A stretch of DNA of 64,000 nucleotides from Streptomyces sp. MA5143a (lineage in GTDB: Bacteria; Actinomycetota; Actinomycetes; Streptomycetales; Streptomycetaceae). Below, piece after piece: positions 1 through 8,800 of this stretch. Every line of letters starts with the position of its first letter. The stretch's first letter is position 1. The stretch is from assembly GCF_900290235.1 (NCBI RefSeq), contig NZ_OLMK01000050.1, forward strand, positions 246,948 to 310,947, written 5' to 3'. Both the position numbers and the translations under genes were made by a program. The notes under the pieces were generated by a model. That model saw only the letters and a program-made list of their open reading frames with translations, was not told the DNA's origin and made no database searches.

Positions 1-1329
1 GTACGCCCCGGTGTCCAACGCCGCCGCGTAGTCCCCCGGTTCGAGGCGCGGCAGTGAGCGCCCCCGGGCGAGCAGGTCCCCGGCGAAGCAGGCCGGTCCC
101 GCCACGTCCTGCACGACCGCCGGCCCCTCCTTCACCCGGCCCTTGCTGTCGTACGCCGCGATCCGCAGCGGCCACGCCCCCGGCGCGTACACCGTCCGCG
201 CCGCCACCTGCACCCCCGCGTGGGTGACCGCCACGGCCCGGCCGCCCGCGCTCTTGGTGTACTCCACGCGCGCGACCACCGTCCCGTGCTTGGCGAGCAG
301 CGACCGCCCGAACTCGGTGACCAGCCCGTGCCGCCCGTCGAACAGTCCCGGCACCGCCTCCGCCAGCAGCCGCGCGTACTGCGCGTGCGTCGGAGTCGCC
401 GCCTCCGACGCGAAGTTCACCGGCAGTCCGCCGCCGATGTCGATCGTGTCGATCTGCTGCCGCCCGATCCGCCGGTTGATCTCCTCGGCGAGTTCGTACG
501 TCTCCGCGATCCCCCGGGTCATCAGTGACAGCGGCATGCCCTGCGACCCGGAGTGCGCGTGCAGCCGGCTCAGCCAGGGCCGCTCCAGATACGCCCGCAC
601 GACCCACTCCCGGGCGCCCTCGTCCCGCAGCGGCACCCCGAACTTCGAGGTGGCCGTCGCGGTGGACAGCGCGTCGATCGCACCCCCGCCCACCTGCGGG
701 TTCACCCGGATGCCGAGAGGGGAGCGGGTGGTGGCCGAACGGACGAGCGCGTCGAGGCGGTCCAGCTCCTGCGGATTGTCCGCGTTGACGGCGATGCCCA
801 GCGCCAGCGCCTCCCGCAGCTCCGCCGGGGTCTTGGCGGGCGAGTCCAGCACGGTCTGCCGGGGCGACACCCCGGCGGCCCGCGCCAGGGCCAGCTCACC
901 GGCGCTCGCGACCTCCGCGCCGATCCCCGCCTCGCGCAGCAGCCGCAGCACCGGCACCAGCGGTGTCGCCTTCACCGCGAACGCGTGCAGCACCGGCGTG
1001 CCGGGTGCCGTCACCTCGTCGAACGCCTGTCGCAGCGCCGCAGCCGACGCCCGGATCCCGGCGACGTCCAGCAGCCCGATCAGCGGGGTGCTCGGCCCGA
1101 GCAGCCCCTGCTCCACGGCCGCCCGTACGGCGTCGTCCCGCCGGGCCGCGCGCTCGTCGTCCGTCTCGAACAGGCGCAGCGTGCGCTCGGCGTCCGTTTC
1201 GGCGTCCCCGTCCGGCCGGGAAGCGCGGTCCCCGGCCGCGCTCTCCGGCAGCGGGGCGCGATCCTGCGGCGCCCCGTCACGCCGGGCGGCGGGCCCCGTC
1301 CCGTCGGTCCCGCGCGTCGCGTCTCCCAT
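1..1329 (-). CDS. Diaminopimelate-decarboxylase-like PLP enzyme (fold type III), 3' end off window
   Basis: 443 codons are visible, and the frame is still open at the left edge, so the C-terminus is missing. After a polar, low-complexity N-terminus of about 75 residues the alanine-racemase-like barrel begins. HAFAVKA (Lys120) is the Schiff-base lysine, HAHSGSQ near 257 matches the HxGSQ motif, IDIGGGLP near 297 is the phosphate-binding loop, and EFGR corresponds to the EPGR motif. The visible end, GDYAAALDTGAY, is the usual start of the C-terminal beta domain. ATG 1329 follows a GGGGGACGAG ribosome site. The family decarboxylates meso-diaminopimelate or other basic amino acids; there are no lysine-biosynthesis neighbours, so a substrate other than diaminopimelate is possible. 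It diverges from hutU. Confidence 0.85.
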   Translation of the reverse strand, partial: MGDATRGTDGTGPAARRDGAPQDRAPLPESAAGDRASRPDGDAETDAERTLRLFETDDERAARRDDAVRAAVEQGLLGPSTPLIGLLDVAGIRASAAALRQAFDEVTAPGTPVLHAFAVKATPLVPVLRLLREAGIGAEVASAGELALARAAGVSPRQTVLDSPAKTPAELREALALGIAVNADNPQELDRLDALVRSATTRSPLGIRVNPQVGGGAIDALSTATATSKFGVPLRDEGAREWVVRAYLERPWLSRLHAHSGSQGMPLSLMTRGIAETYELAEEINRRIGRQQIDTIDIGGGLPVNFASEAATPTHAQYARLLAEAVPGLFDGRHGLVTEFGRSLLAKHGTVVARVEYTKSAGGRAVAVTHAGVQVAARTVYAPGAWPLRIAAYDSKGRVKEGPAVVQDVAGPACFAGDLLARGRSLPRLEPGDYAAALDTGAY

Positions 1330-1422
1330 CTCGTCCCCCCGTGGTGGTGTCGTTCCCGGGCCCATGCACCCAGTGTGTCCAGCCAAACATCCACGGCGCG
1401 CGGTCGCTGGCGTACGGGCGTA

Positions 1423-1459
1423 TTGACTAGCTCTATTCATCGAGTCAGGATGTGAATAG
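1423..1459 (+). promoter_or_regulatory. hutU promoter with overlapping inverted-repeat operator
   Basis: TTGACT (1423-1428) and CAGGAT (1446-1451) are 17 bp apart and form a plausible -35/-10 pair. A perfect inverted repeat, CTATTCA (1433-1439) and TGAATAG (1453-1459), has arm centres 20 bp apart and brackets the -10 element. That is the geometry of a repressor dimer bound on one face of the helix. The sequence is much more AT-rich than its surroundings. The likely ligand of the unseen repressor is a histidine-pathway intermediate such as urocanate; that is inference from the operon content. Confidence 0.6.
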
Positions 1460-1485
1460 TTGCTGTAAATCGAGGAGGCAGACCC

Positions 1486-3243
1486 GTGTCAGGACCCCGC
1501 CCGCCCGTCTCCCACCACCACCCTCAACCGAGGCCCTACGGGCCGCCCCCCGGTCCTGTTCGAGCCCCGCGCGGTACGGAACTGAGCACCCTGGGCTGGC
1601 AGCAGGAGGCCGCCCTCCGCATGCTGCAGAACAACCTCGACCCCGAGGTCGCCGAGCACCCCGACAAGCTCGTCGTCTACGGCGGCACGGGCAAGGCCGC
1701 CCGCGACTGGCGCTCCTTCGACGCCATGGTCCGCACGCTGCGGACCCTCAAGCAGGACGAGACGATGCTCGTCCAGTCCGGCCGCCCCGTCGGCGTCATG
1801 CAGACCCACGAGTGGGCCCCGCGCGTCCTCATCGCCAACTCCAACCTCGTCGGCGACTGGGCGAACTGGGAGGAGTTCCGCCGCCTCGAACAGCTCGGCC
1901 TGACCATGTACGGCCAGATGACCGCCGGCTCCTGGATCTACATCGGCACCCAGGGCATCCTCCAGGGCACCTACGAGACCTTCGCGGCCGTCGCCGCCAA
2001 GAAGTTCGGCGGCACCCTCGCCGGGACGATCACCCTCACCGCCGGCCTCGGCGGCATGGGCGGCGCCCAGCCGCTCGCCGTCACCATGAACGACGGCGTC
2101 GCGCTGTGCATCGACTGCGACCCGCGCGCGATCGAGCGCCGCATCGAACACCGCTACCTCGACGTGAAGGCCGACAACCTCGACCACGCCCTGCACCTGG
2201 CCACCGAGGCCCGTGACGCCCGCCGCCCGCTGTCCATCGGCGTCCTCGGCAACGCCGCCGACCTCGTCCCGCGGCTTCTCGCCATGGGCGCCCCCATCGA
2301 CATCGTCACGGACCAGACCTCGGCCCACGACCCCCTGGCGTACCTCCCCGTCGGCGTCGACTTCGACGACATGGCCTCCTACGCCGCCAAGGACCCGGCG
2401 GGCTTCACCACGCGCGCCCGTGAGTCCATGGCCCGGCACGTCGAGGCCATGGTCGGCTTCCAGGACGCCGGCGCCGAGGTCTTCGACTACGGCAACTCCA
2501 TCCGCGGCGAGGCCCAGCTCGCCGGGTACGACCGCGCCTTCGCCTTCCCCGGCTTCGTCCCCGCCTACATCCGGCCGCTGTTCTGCGAGGGCAAGGGACC
2601 CTTCCGCTGGGCCGCCCTGTCCGGCGACCCCGCCGACATCGCCAAGACCGACAAGGCGATCCTCGACCTCTTCCCCGAGGCTGCATCTATTCACAACGCG
2701 TCCCTGCACCGCTGGATCAAGATGGCCGGCGAGCGCGTCCACTTCCAGGGCCTGCCCGCCCGCATCTGCTGGCTCGGCTACGGCGAGCGCGACAAGGCCG
2801 GCGAGCGCTTCAACGACATGGTCGCGAGCGGCGAACTGGCCGCCCCGCTGGCCATCGGCCGCGACCACCTCGACTGCGGCTCCGTCGCCTCCCCCTACCG
2901 CGAGACCGAGGCCATGCTGGACGGCTCGGACGCGATCGCCGACTGGCCGCTGCTCAACGCCATGGTCAACGTCGCCTCCGGCGCCTCCTGGGTCTCCCTC
3001 CACCACGGCGGCGGCGTCGGCATGGGCCGCTCCATCCACGCCGGCCAGGTCACGGTCGCCGACGGCACGAAGCTGGGCGGGGAGAAGATCCGCCGCGTCC
3101 TCACCAACGACCCCGGCATGGGTGTGATCCGGCATGTCGACGCCGGCTACGACATCGCCGAGTCGGTCGCCGACGAGCGGGGCGTGCGGGTGCCGATGCG
3201 CGAGGGCGCCGAAGCCACGAACGGCGCGGGTGAGGACGCGTGA
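1486..3243 (+). CDS. hutU: Urocanate hydratase (urocanase)
   Basis: 585 residues. Catalyses NAD-dependent hydration of urocanate to imidazolonepropionate, step two of histidine catabolism, in the cytoplasm. The core starts at about residue 35 (GWQQEAALRMLQNN) and carries YGGTGKAARDW, the NAD-binding loop GLGGMGGAQPLA, the RICWLGYGER segment with the conserved cysteine, and the glycine-rich HHGGGVGMGRS. A proline-rich N-terminal extension of about 30 residues makes it slightly longer than the usual 555. GTG 1486 follows GAGGAGG at 7 nt. It is the first gene of a four-gene operon; its stop overlaps the next start. A CTATTCAC half-site matching the promoter operator lies inside the gene at 2687. 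Confidence 0.97.
   Translation: MSGPRPPVSHHHPQPRPYGPPPGPVRAPRGTELSTLGWQQEAALRMLQNNLDPEVAEHPDKLVVYGGTGKAARDWRSFDAMVRTLRTLKQDETMLVQSGRPVGVMQTHEWAPRVLIANSNLVGDWANWEEFRRLEQLGLTMYGQMTAGSWIYIGTQGILQGTYETFAAVAAKKFGGTLAGTITLTAGLGGMGGAQPLAVTMNDGVALCIDCDPRAIERRIEHRYLDVKADNLDHALHLATEARDARRPLSIGVLGNAADLVPRLLAMGAPIDIVTDQTSAHDPLAYLPVGVDFDDMASYAAKDPAGFTTRARESMARHVEAMVGFQDAGAEVFDYGNSIRGEAQLAGYDRAFAFPGFVPAYIRPLFCEGKGPFRWAALSGDPADIAKTDKAILDLFPEAASIHNASLHRWIKMAGERVHFQGLPARICWLGYGERDKAGERFNDMVASGELAAPLAIGRDHLDCGSVASPYRETEAMLDGSDAIADWPLLNAMVNVASGASWVSLHHGGGVGMGRSIHAGQVTVADGTKLGGEKIRRVLTNDPGMGVIRHVDAGYDIAESVADERGVRVPMREGAEATNGAGEDA
2687..2694. promoter_or_regulatory. Possible intragenic operator half-site in hutU
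   Basis: CTATTCAC inside hutU repeats the promoter operator half-site (CTATTCA at 1433; CTATTCAC on the complement of 1452-1459). It is encoded by TCT-ATT-CAC, using Ser TCT and Ile ATT, both rare in this GC-biased genome. This suggests selection on the DNA sequence. It could be chance; function is inference. Confidence 0.3.
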
Positions 3244-4550
3244 CCCCGAGCCACGGCGGCCACGACGGCGGCTCCCCGGCGGGAGCCGCCGCCTCACCGG
3301 CGCCCACGGGCCCGACCGGGGCCGGCGGCGCCTCCTTCCACGAGATGTGGCGTGATCTGCTCCCCATCGGGCGGCACCCCGACTCCGGCGGATACCGGCG
3401 GTTCGCCTGGACCGGCGCGGACGCCGAGTGCCGGGCCTGGTTCGAGGAGCAGGCCCGCGACCGGGGGCTGACCCACGAGGTCGACCGCAACGGCAACCAG
3501 TGGGCCTGGCTGGGCGACCCCCGGCAGGGCGACGCCGTCGTCACCGGCTCCCACCTCGACTCCGTACCCGACGGCGGGGCCTTCGACGGGCCCCTCGGCG
3601 TCGTGTCCTCCTTCGCCGCGCTCGACGAACTCCGCGCCCGCGGAGCCCGGTTCGACAAGCCGATCGGGATCGTGAACTTCGGCGACGAGGAGGGCGCGCG
3701 CTTCGGCCTCGCCTGCGTGGGCTCCCGGCTCAGCTCCGGGCAGCTGACCGTCGAACAGGCGCACCGGCTGACCGACGGCGACGGGGTGACCCTGCCGCAG
3801 GCGATGGAGGCCGCCGGGTACGACCCGGAGGGCATCGGCGCCGACCCCGAGCGGCTCGGCCGGATCGGCGCGTTCGTCGAACTGCACGTCGAGCAGGGGC
3901 GGGCACTGGACCTGTCCGGTGCCGCCGTCGGGATCGCCAGCGCCATCTGGCCGCACGGACGGTGGCGCTTCGACTTCCGGGGCGAGGCCAACCACGCGGG
4001 CACCACCCGGCTCGTCGACCGCCGCGACCCCATGCTGTCGTACGCGGAGACCGTGCTCGCCGCCCGCCGCGAGGCACGGCTCGCCGGCGCGGTCGCCACC
4101 TTCGGCAAGATCTCCGTCGAGCCCAACGGGGTGAACGCCATCCCCTCCCTCGTCCGCGGCTGGCTCGACTCCCGCGCCGAGGACCAGGAGACGCTGGACA
4201 CGGTCGTCGACGCGATCCAGGAGGCGGCCCACGACTACGCCCAGCTCCACGGGGTCGAACTGGACGTCGTCCGCGAGTCCTTCACCCCGGTCGTCGAGTT
4301 CGAGCACGCCCTGCGCGACGAACTCGCCCGCATCCTCGGCCGGGGCGCCGCCGAGCGAGAGGTGCCGGTGCTCGGGACCGGCGCCGGACACGACGCCGGG
4401 ATCCTCTCCGGACACGTCCCGACCGCCATGCTGTTCGTACGCAACCCCACGGGCGTCTCGCACTCCCCGGCCGAGCACGCCGCCGAGGACGACTGCCTGG
4501 CCGGGGTGACCGCGCTCGCCGACGTACTGGAAGGGCTGGCCCGCAGGTGA
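3240..4550 (+). CDS. M20-family amidohydrolase (allantoate/N-carbamoyl amidohydrolase type) in hut operon
   Basis: 436 residues. A zinc peptidase-fold hydrolase of the carbamoylase/allantoate amidohydrolase group. The metal-binding segments are visible: GSHLDSVPDGGAFDGPLG, GDEEGARFG, the ELHVEQG glutamate, and GTGAGHDAG near the C-terminus; the lid-domain residues GEANHAGTT are also present. GTG 3240 overlaps the hutU stop (GTGA), and the gene's own stop overlaps hutF, so translation is coupled. Its position between hutU and hutF, with no hutG-type formylglutamate hydrolase in the cluster, suggests it hydrolyses N-formyl-L-glutamate to glutamate and formate. That role is inferred from context; the family's known substrates are carbamoyl or ureido compounds. 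Confidence 0.9.
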   Translation: MTPSHGGHDGGSPAGAAASPAPTGPTGAGGASFHEMWRDLLPIGRHPDSGGYRRFAWTGADAECRAWFEEQARDRGLTHEVDRNGNQWAWLGDPRQGDAVVTGSHLDSVPDGGAFDGPLGVVSSFAALDELRARGARFDKPIGIVNFGDEEGARFGLACVGSRLSSGQLTVEQAHRLTDGDGVTLPQAMEAAGYDPEGIGADPERLGRIGAFVELHVEQGRALDLSGAAVGIASAIWPHGRWRFDFRGEANHAGTTRLVDRRDPMLSYAETVLAARREARLAGAVATFGKISVEPNGVNAIPSLVRGWLDSRAEDQETLDTVVDAIQEAAHDYAQLHGVELDVVRESFTPVVEFEHALRDELARILGRGAAEREVPVLGTGAGHDAGILSGHVPTAMLFVRNPTGVSHSPAEHAAEDDCLAGVTALADVLEGLARR

Positions 4551-5902
4551 CGGAGACGACCTACTGGCTCGAACACGCCTGGCTCGGCACCGATGTCGAG
4601 CCGGGCGTGACCCTGACCGTGGCCGGGCCGGGCAGCCCCCGGGCCGGCCGCGTCACCGCCGTCCACACCGGCATCCCCACCCCGCCCCCCGGCGCCGAGC
4701 CCCTCCGGGGGCTCACCCTCCCCGGACTGGCCAACGCCCACAGCCACGCCTTCCACCGGGCCCTGCGCGCCACCGTCCAGGTCGGCTCGGGCACCTTCTG
4801 GACCTGGCGCGAGGTCATGTACCAGGTGGCGCACCGGCTGACCCCCGACAGCTACCACGCGCTCGCCCGGGCCGTGTACGCCGAGATGGCGCTCGCCGGC
4901 ATCACCGCCGTCGGCGAGTTCCACTATGTGCACCACGCGCCCGGCGGCACCCCCTACGCCGATCCGAACGCCATGGGCGAGGCACTGATCGCGGCCGCCG
5001 CCGAGGCCGGCATCCGGATCACCCTCCTCGACACCGCCTATCTCTCCTCCGGGTTCGGCCAGGCACCCGACCGGCACCAGCTCCGCTTCTCCGACGGCAC
5101 CGCGGACGCCTGGGCCGAACGCTGTTCTGTTCTCAAGGAGCGGGATCACGCGCGGATCGGGGCCGCCATCCACTCCGTACGGGCCGTGCCCGCCGGACAA
5201 CTGGCGACCGTGGCCCGCTGGGCCGAGGAGCGGCGGGCCCCGCTGCACATCCACCTGTCGGAGCAGACGGCCGAGAACGACGCCTGCCGACAGGCGCACG
5301 GCCGCACCCCCACCCAGCTCCTCGCCGACCACGGGGTCCTGGGGCCCCGGACCACCGGTGTCCACAACACCCACCTCACCGACACCGACATCGCGCTCAT
5401 CGGCGGCAGCGGCACCGGCACCTGCATGTGCCCCACCACCGAACGCGACCTCGCCGACGGCATCGGGCCGGCCGTCGCCCTCGGGCGGGCCGGCTCCCCG
5501 CTCTCCCTCGGCTCCGACAGCCACGCCGTCATCGACCTGTTCGAAGAGGCGCGCGCGATGGAGCTGAACGAACGGCTGCGCAGCCGTACCCGAGGCCACT
5601 GGACGGCGGCGGCCCTCCTGCGGGCGGCCTCGGCCGACGGCCACGCGGCGCTCGGCTGGGACGAGGCGGGCGCCCTGGAGCCAGGAGCGCTCGCCGACTT
5701 CACGACGATCGCGCTCGACTCCGTCAGGACGGCAGGCCCGCTTCCACGGCTGGGCGCGGAGACGGCTGTATTCGCCGCGTCGGCAGCAGACGTGTCGCAC
5801 ACGGTCGTGGGTGGTCGGCACGTCGTCCGGGACGGGGCGCACGCCCTCGTACCGGATGTGCCGAAGGCGCTCGCCGAGGCCGTCGCAGCCCTGCGCGGAT
5901 GA
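4547..5902 (+). CDS. hutF: Formimidoylglutamate deiminase
   Basis: 451 residues counted from GTG 4547, which overlaps the preceding stop. Amidohydrolase-superfamily TIM barrel that converts N-formimidoyl-L-glutamate to N-formyl-L-glutamate and ammonia. Metal ligands: NAHSHAFHR (His65/His67), GEFHYVHH, LHIHLSEQ and the LGSDSHA aspartate. The HSHAFHR motif followed by FWTWRE is characteristic of HutF rather than of guanine or cytosine deaminases. The frame is open far upstream, but that is antisense/GC artefact; the overlap start and the family length fix the N-terminus. It shows that this organism uses the two-step (deiminase plus deformylase) route to glutamate. Confidence 0.93.
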   Translation: MTETTYWLEHAWLGTDVEPGVTLTVAGPGSPRAGRVTAVHTGIPTPPPGAEPLRGLTLPGLANAHSHAFHRALRATVQVGSGTFWTWREVMYQVAHRLTPDSYHALARAVYAEMALAGITAVGEFHYVHHAPGGTPYADPNAMGEALIAAAAEAGIRITLLDTAYLSSGFGQAPDRHQLRFSDGTADAWAERCSVLKERDHARIGAAIHSVRAVPAGQLATVARWAEERRAPLHIHLSEQTAENDACRQAHGRTPTQLLADHGVLGPRTTGVHNTHLTDTDIALIGGSGTGTCMCPTTERDLADGIGPAVALGRAGSPLSLGSDSHAVIDLFEEARAMELNERLRSRTRGHWTAAALLRAASADGHAALGWDEAGALEPGALADFTTIALDSVRTAGPLPRLGAETAVFAASAADVSHTVVGGRHVVRDGAHALVPDVPKALAEAVAALRG

Positions 5903-5970
5903 GGCCCGCTCGCGCACCCGAAGCAGAGCCCGCACCCCACCCGACCGCCGAGAAGGCCACCAAGGACGCC

Positions 5971-7185
5971 ATGAGCAGCCCGACGACCGACAGCCCCGCC
6001 CACTCCGCGAGCACCGCCAGCACGCTCATCACCAACATCGCTGCCCTGGTCACCAACGACCCCTCTCTCGGCGACGGATCCCCTCTCGGCCTGATCCGGG
6101 ACGCGGCACTCGTCATCGACGGTCAACGCGTCGCGTGGACCGGTGAACGAAGCAAAGCACCCGCCACTGACAATCGGGTCGACGCCGGTGGCCGGGCGGT
6201 GCTCCCCGGCTTCGTGGACTCCCACTCCCACCTCGTCTTCGCGGGCGACCGGACCGCCGAGTTCAACGCCCGGATGTCCGGCCGGGCCTACAGCGCGGGC
6301 GGCATCCGCACCACCGTCGCCGCCACCCGCGCCGCCACCGACGAGGAACTGGAGGCGAACCTCACCCGCTACCTGCGCGAGGCCCTCCGCCAGGGCACGA
6401 CCACCTTCGAGACGAAGTCCGGCTACGGCCTGACCGTCGAGGACGAGGCGCGGGCCCTGCGCATCGCCGCCCGGCACACCGACGAGGTGACCTACCTCGG
6501 CGCGCACATCGTGTCCCCGGACCACGCCGAGGACCCGGCCGCGTACGTGGACCTCGTCACCGGCGAGATGCTCGACGCCTGCGCCCCGTACGCCCGTTGG
6601 ATCGACGTCTTCTGTGAGAAGGGCGCCTTCGACGGCGACCAGGCCCGCGCGATCCTCACCGCCGGCAAGGCCAGGGGGCTGCACCCGCGCATCCACGCCA
6701 ACCAGCTCTCCCACGGCCCCGGCGTGCAGCTCGCCGTCGAACTGGACGCGGCGAGCGCCGACCACTGCACCCATCTGACCGACGCCGACGTGGACGCCCT
6801 CGCCCACAGCGCTACGGTCGCCACCCTGCTGCCCGGCGCCGAGTTCTCCACCCGCGCCGCGTGGCCGGACGCCCGCCGTCTGCTCGACGCGGGCGTCACC
6901 GTCGCCCTGTCCACCGACTGCAACCCGGGTTCGTCCTTCACGTCGTCGGTGCCGTTCTGCGTCGCGCTCGCCGTGCGGGACATGCGGATGACGCCGGACG
7001 AGGCGGTCTGGTCGGCCACGGCCGGGGGCGCGCGGGCGCTGCGCCGGGACGACATCGGCCGCCTCGCTCCGGGCGCGTACGCCGACCTGCTCCTGCTGGA
7101 CGCGCCCAGCCATGTCCACCTCGCCTACCGGCCGGGCGTCCCCCTGGTCACGGGCGTGTGGCGCAGGGGCGTACGCGAGGTCTGA
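5971..7185 (+). CDS. hutI: Imidazolonepropionase
   Basis: 404 residues from ATG 5971, preceded by AAGGA. Hydrolyses 4-imidazolone-5-propionate to N-formimidoyl-L-glutamate, linking HutU to HutF. Amidohydrolase fold with VDSHSHLVF (His85/His87), the KSGYGL motif of the family, RIHANQ, ADHCTHL and the STDCNPGSS aspartate. The first 35 residues are a serine/threonine-rich extension. It is the last gene of the operon, 68 nt after hutF, and is closed by a strong hairpin at 7212. hutH (histidase) is not in the window. Confidence 0.95.
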   Translation: MSSPTTDSPAHSASTASTLITNIAALVTNDPSLGDGSPLGLIRDAALVIDGQRVAWTGERSKAPATDNRVDAGGRAVLPGFVDSHSHLVFAGDRTAEFNARMSGRAYSAGGIRTTVAATRAATDEELEANLTRYLREALRQGTTTFETKSGYGLTVEDEARALRIAARHTDEVTYLGAHIVSPDHAEDPAAYVDLVTGEMLDACAPYARWIDVFCEKGAFDGDQARAILTAGKARGLHPRIHANQLSHGPGVQLAVELDAASADHCTHLTDADVDALAHSATVATLLPGAEFSTRAAWPDARRLLDAGVTVALSTDCNPGSSFTSSVPFCVALAVRDMRMTPDEAVWSATAGGARALRRDDIGRLAPGAYADLLLLDAPSHVHLAYRPGVPLVTGVWRRGVREV

Positions 7186-7211
7186 GCGGCGGCCGGGGCC
7201 CGGACACAGTG

Positions 7212-7253
7212 CGGCCGGGTGCGGGAGGAAGAAGGTTCCTGCCGCACCCGGCC
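7212..7253. terminator. Bidirectional hairpin terminator between hutI and sigI
   Basis: A stem of about 12 bp, GGCCGGGTGCGG paired with CCGCACCCGGCC, continues inward as AGGAA/TTCCT around a 5-nt loop. It lies between the convergent hutI and sigI stop codons and can serve both. Confidence 0.8.
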
Positions 7254-7280
7254 GGCATGTTTCGTCGTGGCCGACGCGTG

Positions 7281-8183
7281 CTACTCGTCGAGGGTCAGTC
7301 CCTTGCGCAGGCGGACCAGCGTGCGGGACAGCAACCGGGACACGTGCATCTGCGAGATGCCCAGTTCGTCCCCGATCTCGGACTGCGTCATGTTGGCGAC
7401 GAACCTGAGGGAAAGGATCTGACGGTCGCGCGGTGCCAGCCCGGCGATCAGGGGCTTCAGGGACTCGACGTACTCGATGCCCTCCAGCCCGTGGTCCTCG
7501 TAGCCGATGCGGTCGGCCAGCGCGCCCTCGGAGTCGTCCTCCTCGGGCTGGGCGTCCAGCGACGAGGCCGTGTAGGCGTTCGACGCGGCCATGCCCTCGA
7601 CGACCTCGTCGTTGGTGAGGCCCAGGCGCTCCGCCAACTCTCCCACTGTCGGAGCGCGATCGAGCTTCTGGGCGAGCTCGTCACCGGCCTTGGCCAGGTC
7701 GAGGCGGAGCTCCTGGAGCCGACGCGGGACCCGCACGGACCAGCTCGTGTCACGGAAGAAACGCTTGATCTCGCCGACGATCGTCGGCATCGCGAAGGTG
7801 GGGAACTCCACGCCTCGGCTCAGCTCGAAGCGGTCGATGGCCTTGATCAGGCCGATCGTCCCGACCTGGATGATGTCCTCCATGGGTTCGCTGCGCGAGC
7901 GGAACCGGGAGGCGGCGAACTTCACGAGCGCGAGGTTCAGCTCCACCAGGGTGTTGCGGACGTATGAATATTCGTGCGTGCCTTCCTCGAGCGATTCGAG
8001 GCGCTCGAAGAGGGTCTTGGACAGGGCCCGTGCGTCCACCGGCCCCACCTCGTCGTACGGGGGGATCTCCGGAAGGTCCGCGAGCGAGTCGCCCGATGGG
8101 TGGGCGATGTCGTCGAGACCGTCTTCCAGAGAGGGTGTCGACGTCGCCCTCTGGGTATGCGATTCGTCGAGCCGGGGTGACAT
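7281..8183 (-). CDS. sigI: SigB/SigF-family RNA polymerase sigma factor
   Basis: 300 residues from ATG 8183, chosen because GGAGG sits 5 nt upstream on the minus strand; in-frame ATGs at 8195 and 8207 lack such a site. Group 3 sigma factor: region 2 (RNTLVELNLALVKFAA, DIIQVGTIGLIKAIDRF, EFPTFAMPTIVGEIKRFFRD), region 3, and region 4 helix-turn-helix (MTQSEIGDELGISQMHVSRLL). It directs core polymerase to SigB-type promoters. With the divergent anti-anti-sigma and anti-sigma genes next door it forms a partner-switching module. The arrangement matches the S. coelicolor SigI-ArsI-PrsI locus as I recall it, hence the symbol. Confidence 0.93.
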   Translation of the reverse strand: MSPRLDESHTQRATSTPSLEDGLDDIAHPSGDSLADLPEIPPYDEVGPVDARALSKTLFERLESLEEGTHEYSYVRNTLVELNLALVKFAASRFRSRSEPMEDIIQVGTIGLIKAIDRFELSRGVEFPTFAMPTIVGEIKRFFRDTSWSVRVPRRLQELRLDLAKAGDELAQKLDRAPTVGELAERLGLTNDEVVEGMAASNAYTASSLDAQPEEDDSEGALADRIGYEDHGLEGIEYVESLKPLIAGLAPRDRQILSLRFVANMTQSEIGDELGISQMHVSRLLSRTLVRLRKGLTLDE

Positions 8184-8431
8184 GATGTCCTCCATCGTTC
8201 TCGGCATATGGCCGCCGATGCCAATACGTGCACTGCGGTGTGCGGCGCCTCCGAAGCCGGCCGTGTTGATTGGTGTCACTACTAGGCCTACCCGGTTCCG
8301 GGACACCGTCGCAAGTGCCTACTGTGGCGAAATGTCCTTTTGCGGGTGATTGTTCGGGTGTCGGGGAGTGTGGAGAAGGCGTAGTGTTCGAGGGCGAGTC
8401 AGCAGCCACGACGGTCGGGAGAGATGACGGC

Positions 8432-8800
8432 ATGGACCGTGGGACGGTCGGCAGCGCACAGTCGGGCCGGCTACGGGTCGAGGTGCGGGAAGAGGGCGCC
8501 AGCGCCGTCGTGACGCCGGCGGGTGAGCTCGATCACCACACCGCCGATCTGTTGCGCGAGCCGCTCGAAGGGTGCCTCGACAAGGGCTTCGCCCGCCTTG
8601 TGGTGGACTGCACACAACTGGAGTTCTGTGACTCCACCGGACTCAACGTCCTGCTGGGTGTCCGCCTCCGGGCGGAGGCGGCGGGCGGCGGGGTCCATCT
8701 GGCGGGGATGCTGCCGGCGGTCGCCCGGGTCTTCGAGATCACCGGCGCCGAGGCCGTCTTCACCGTCCACGACACCGTCGAGGCGGCCCTGTCCGCCTAG
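8432..8800 (+). CDS. arsI: Anti-anti-sigma factor (STAS domain)
   Basis: 122 residues from ATG 8432 (GGGAGAG upstream); an alternative GTG at 8384 with GGAGAAGG would add 16. A SpoIIAA-like STAS domain covers the whole protein: VTPAGELDHHTADLLRE, then LVVDCTQLEFCDSTGLNVLL, in which the serine of DSTG is the predicted phosphorylation site. The unphosphorylated form would bind the anti-sigma kinase and release SigI. It is transcribed divergently from sigI and lies upstream of the HATPase gene on the same strand, with a 317-nt gap that probably contains a second promoter. Confidence 0.9.
   Translation: MDRGTVGSAQSGRLRVEVREEGASAVVTPAGELDHHTADLLREPLEGCLDKGFARLVVDCTQLEFCDSTGLNVLLGVRLRAEAAGGGVHLAGMLPAVARVFEITGAEAVFTVHDTVEAALSA

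Noticed and set aside
1489..3297. Long open frame on the minus strand opposite hutU (about 600 codons)
   Set aside because: Composition is Gly/Val/Asp/Arg-biased as expected for the antisense of a GC-rich gene; hutU on the plus strand has full family conservation.
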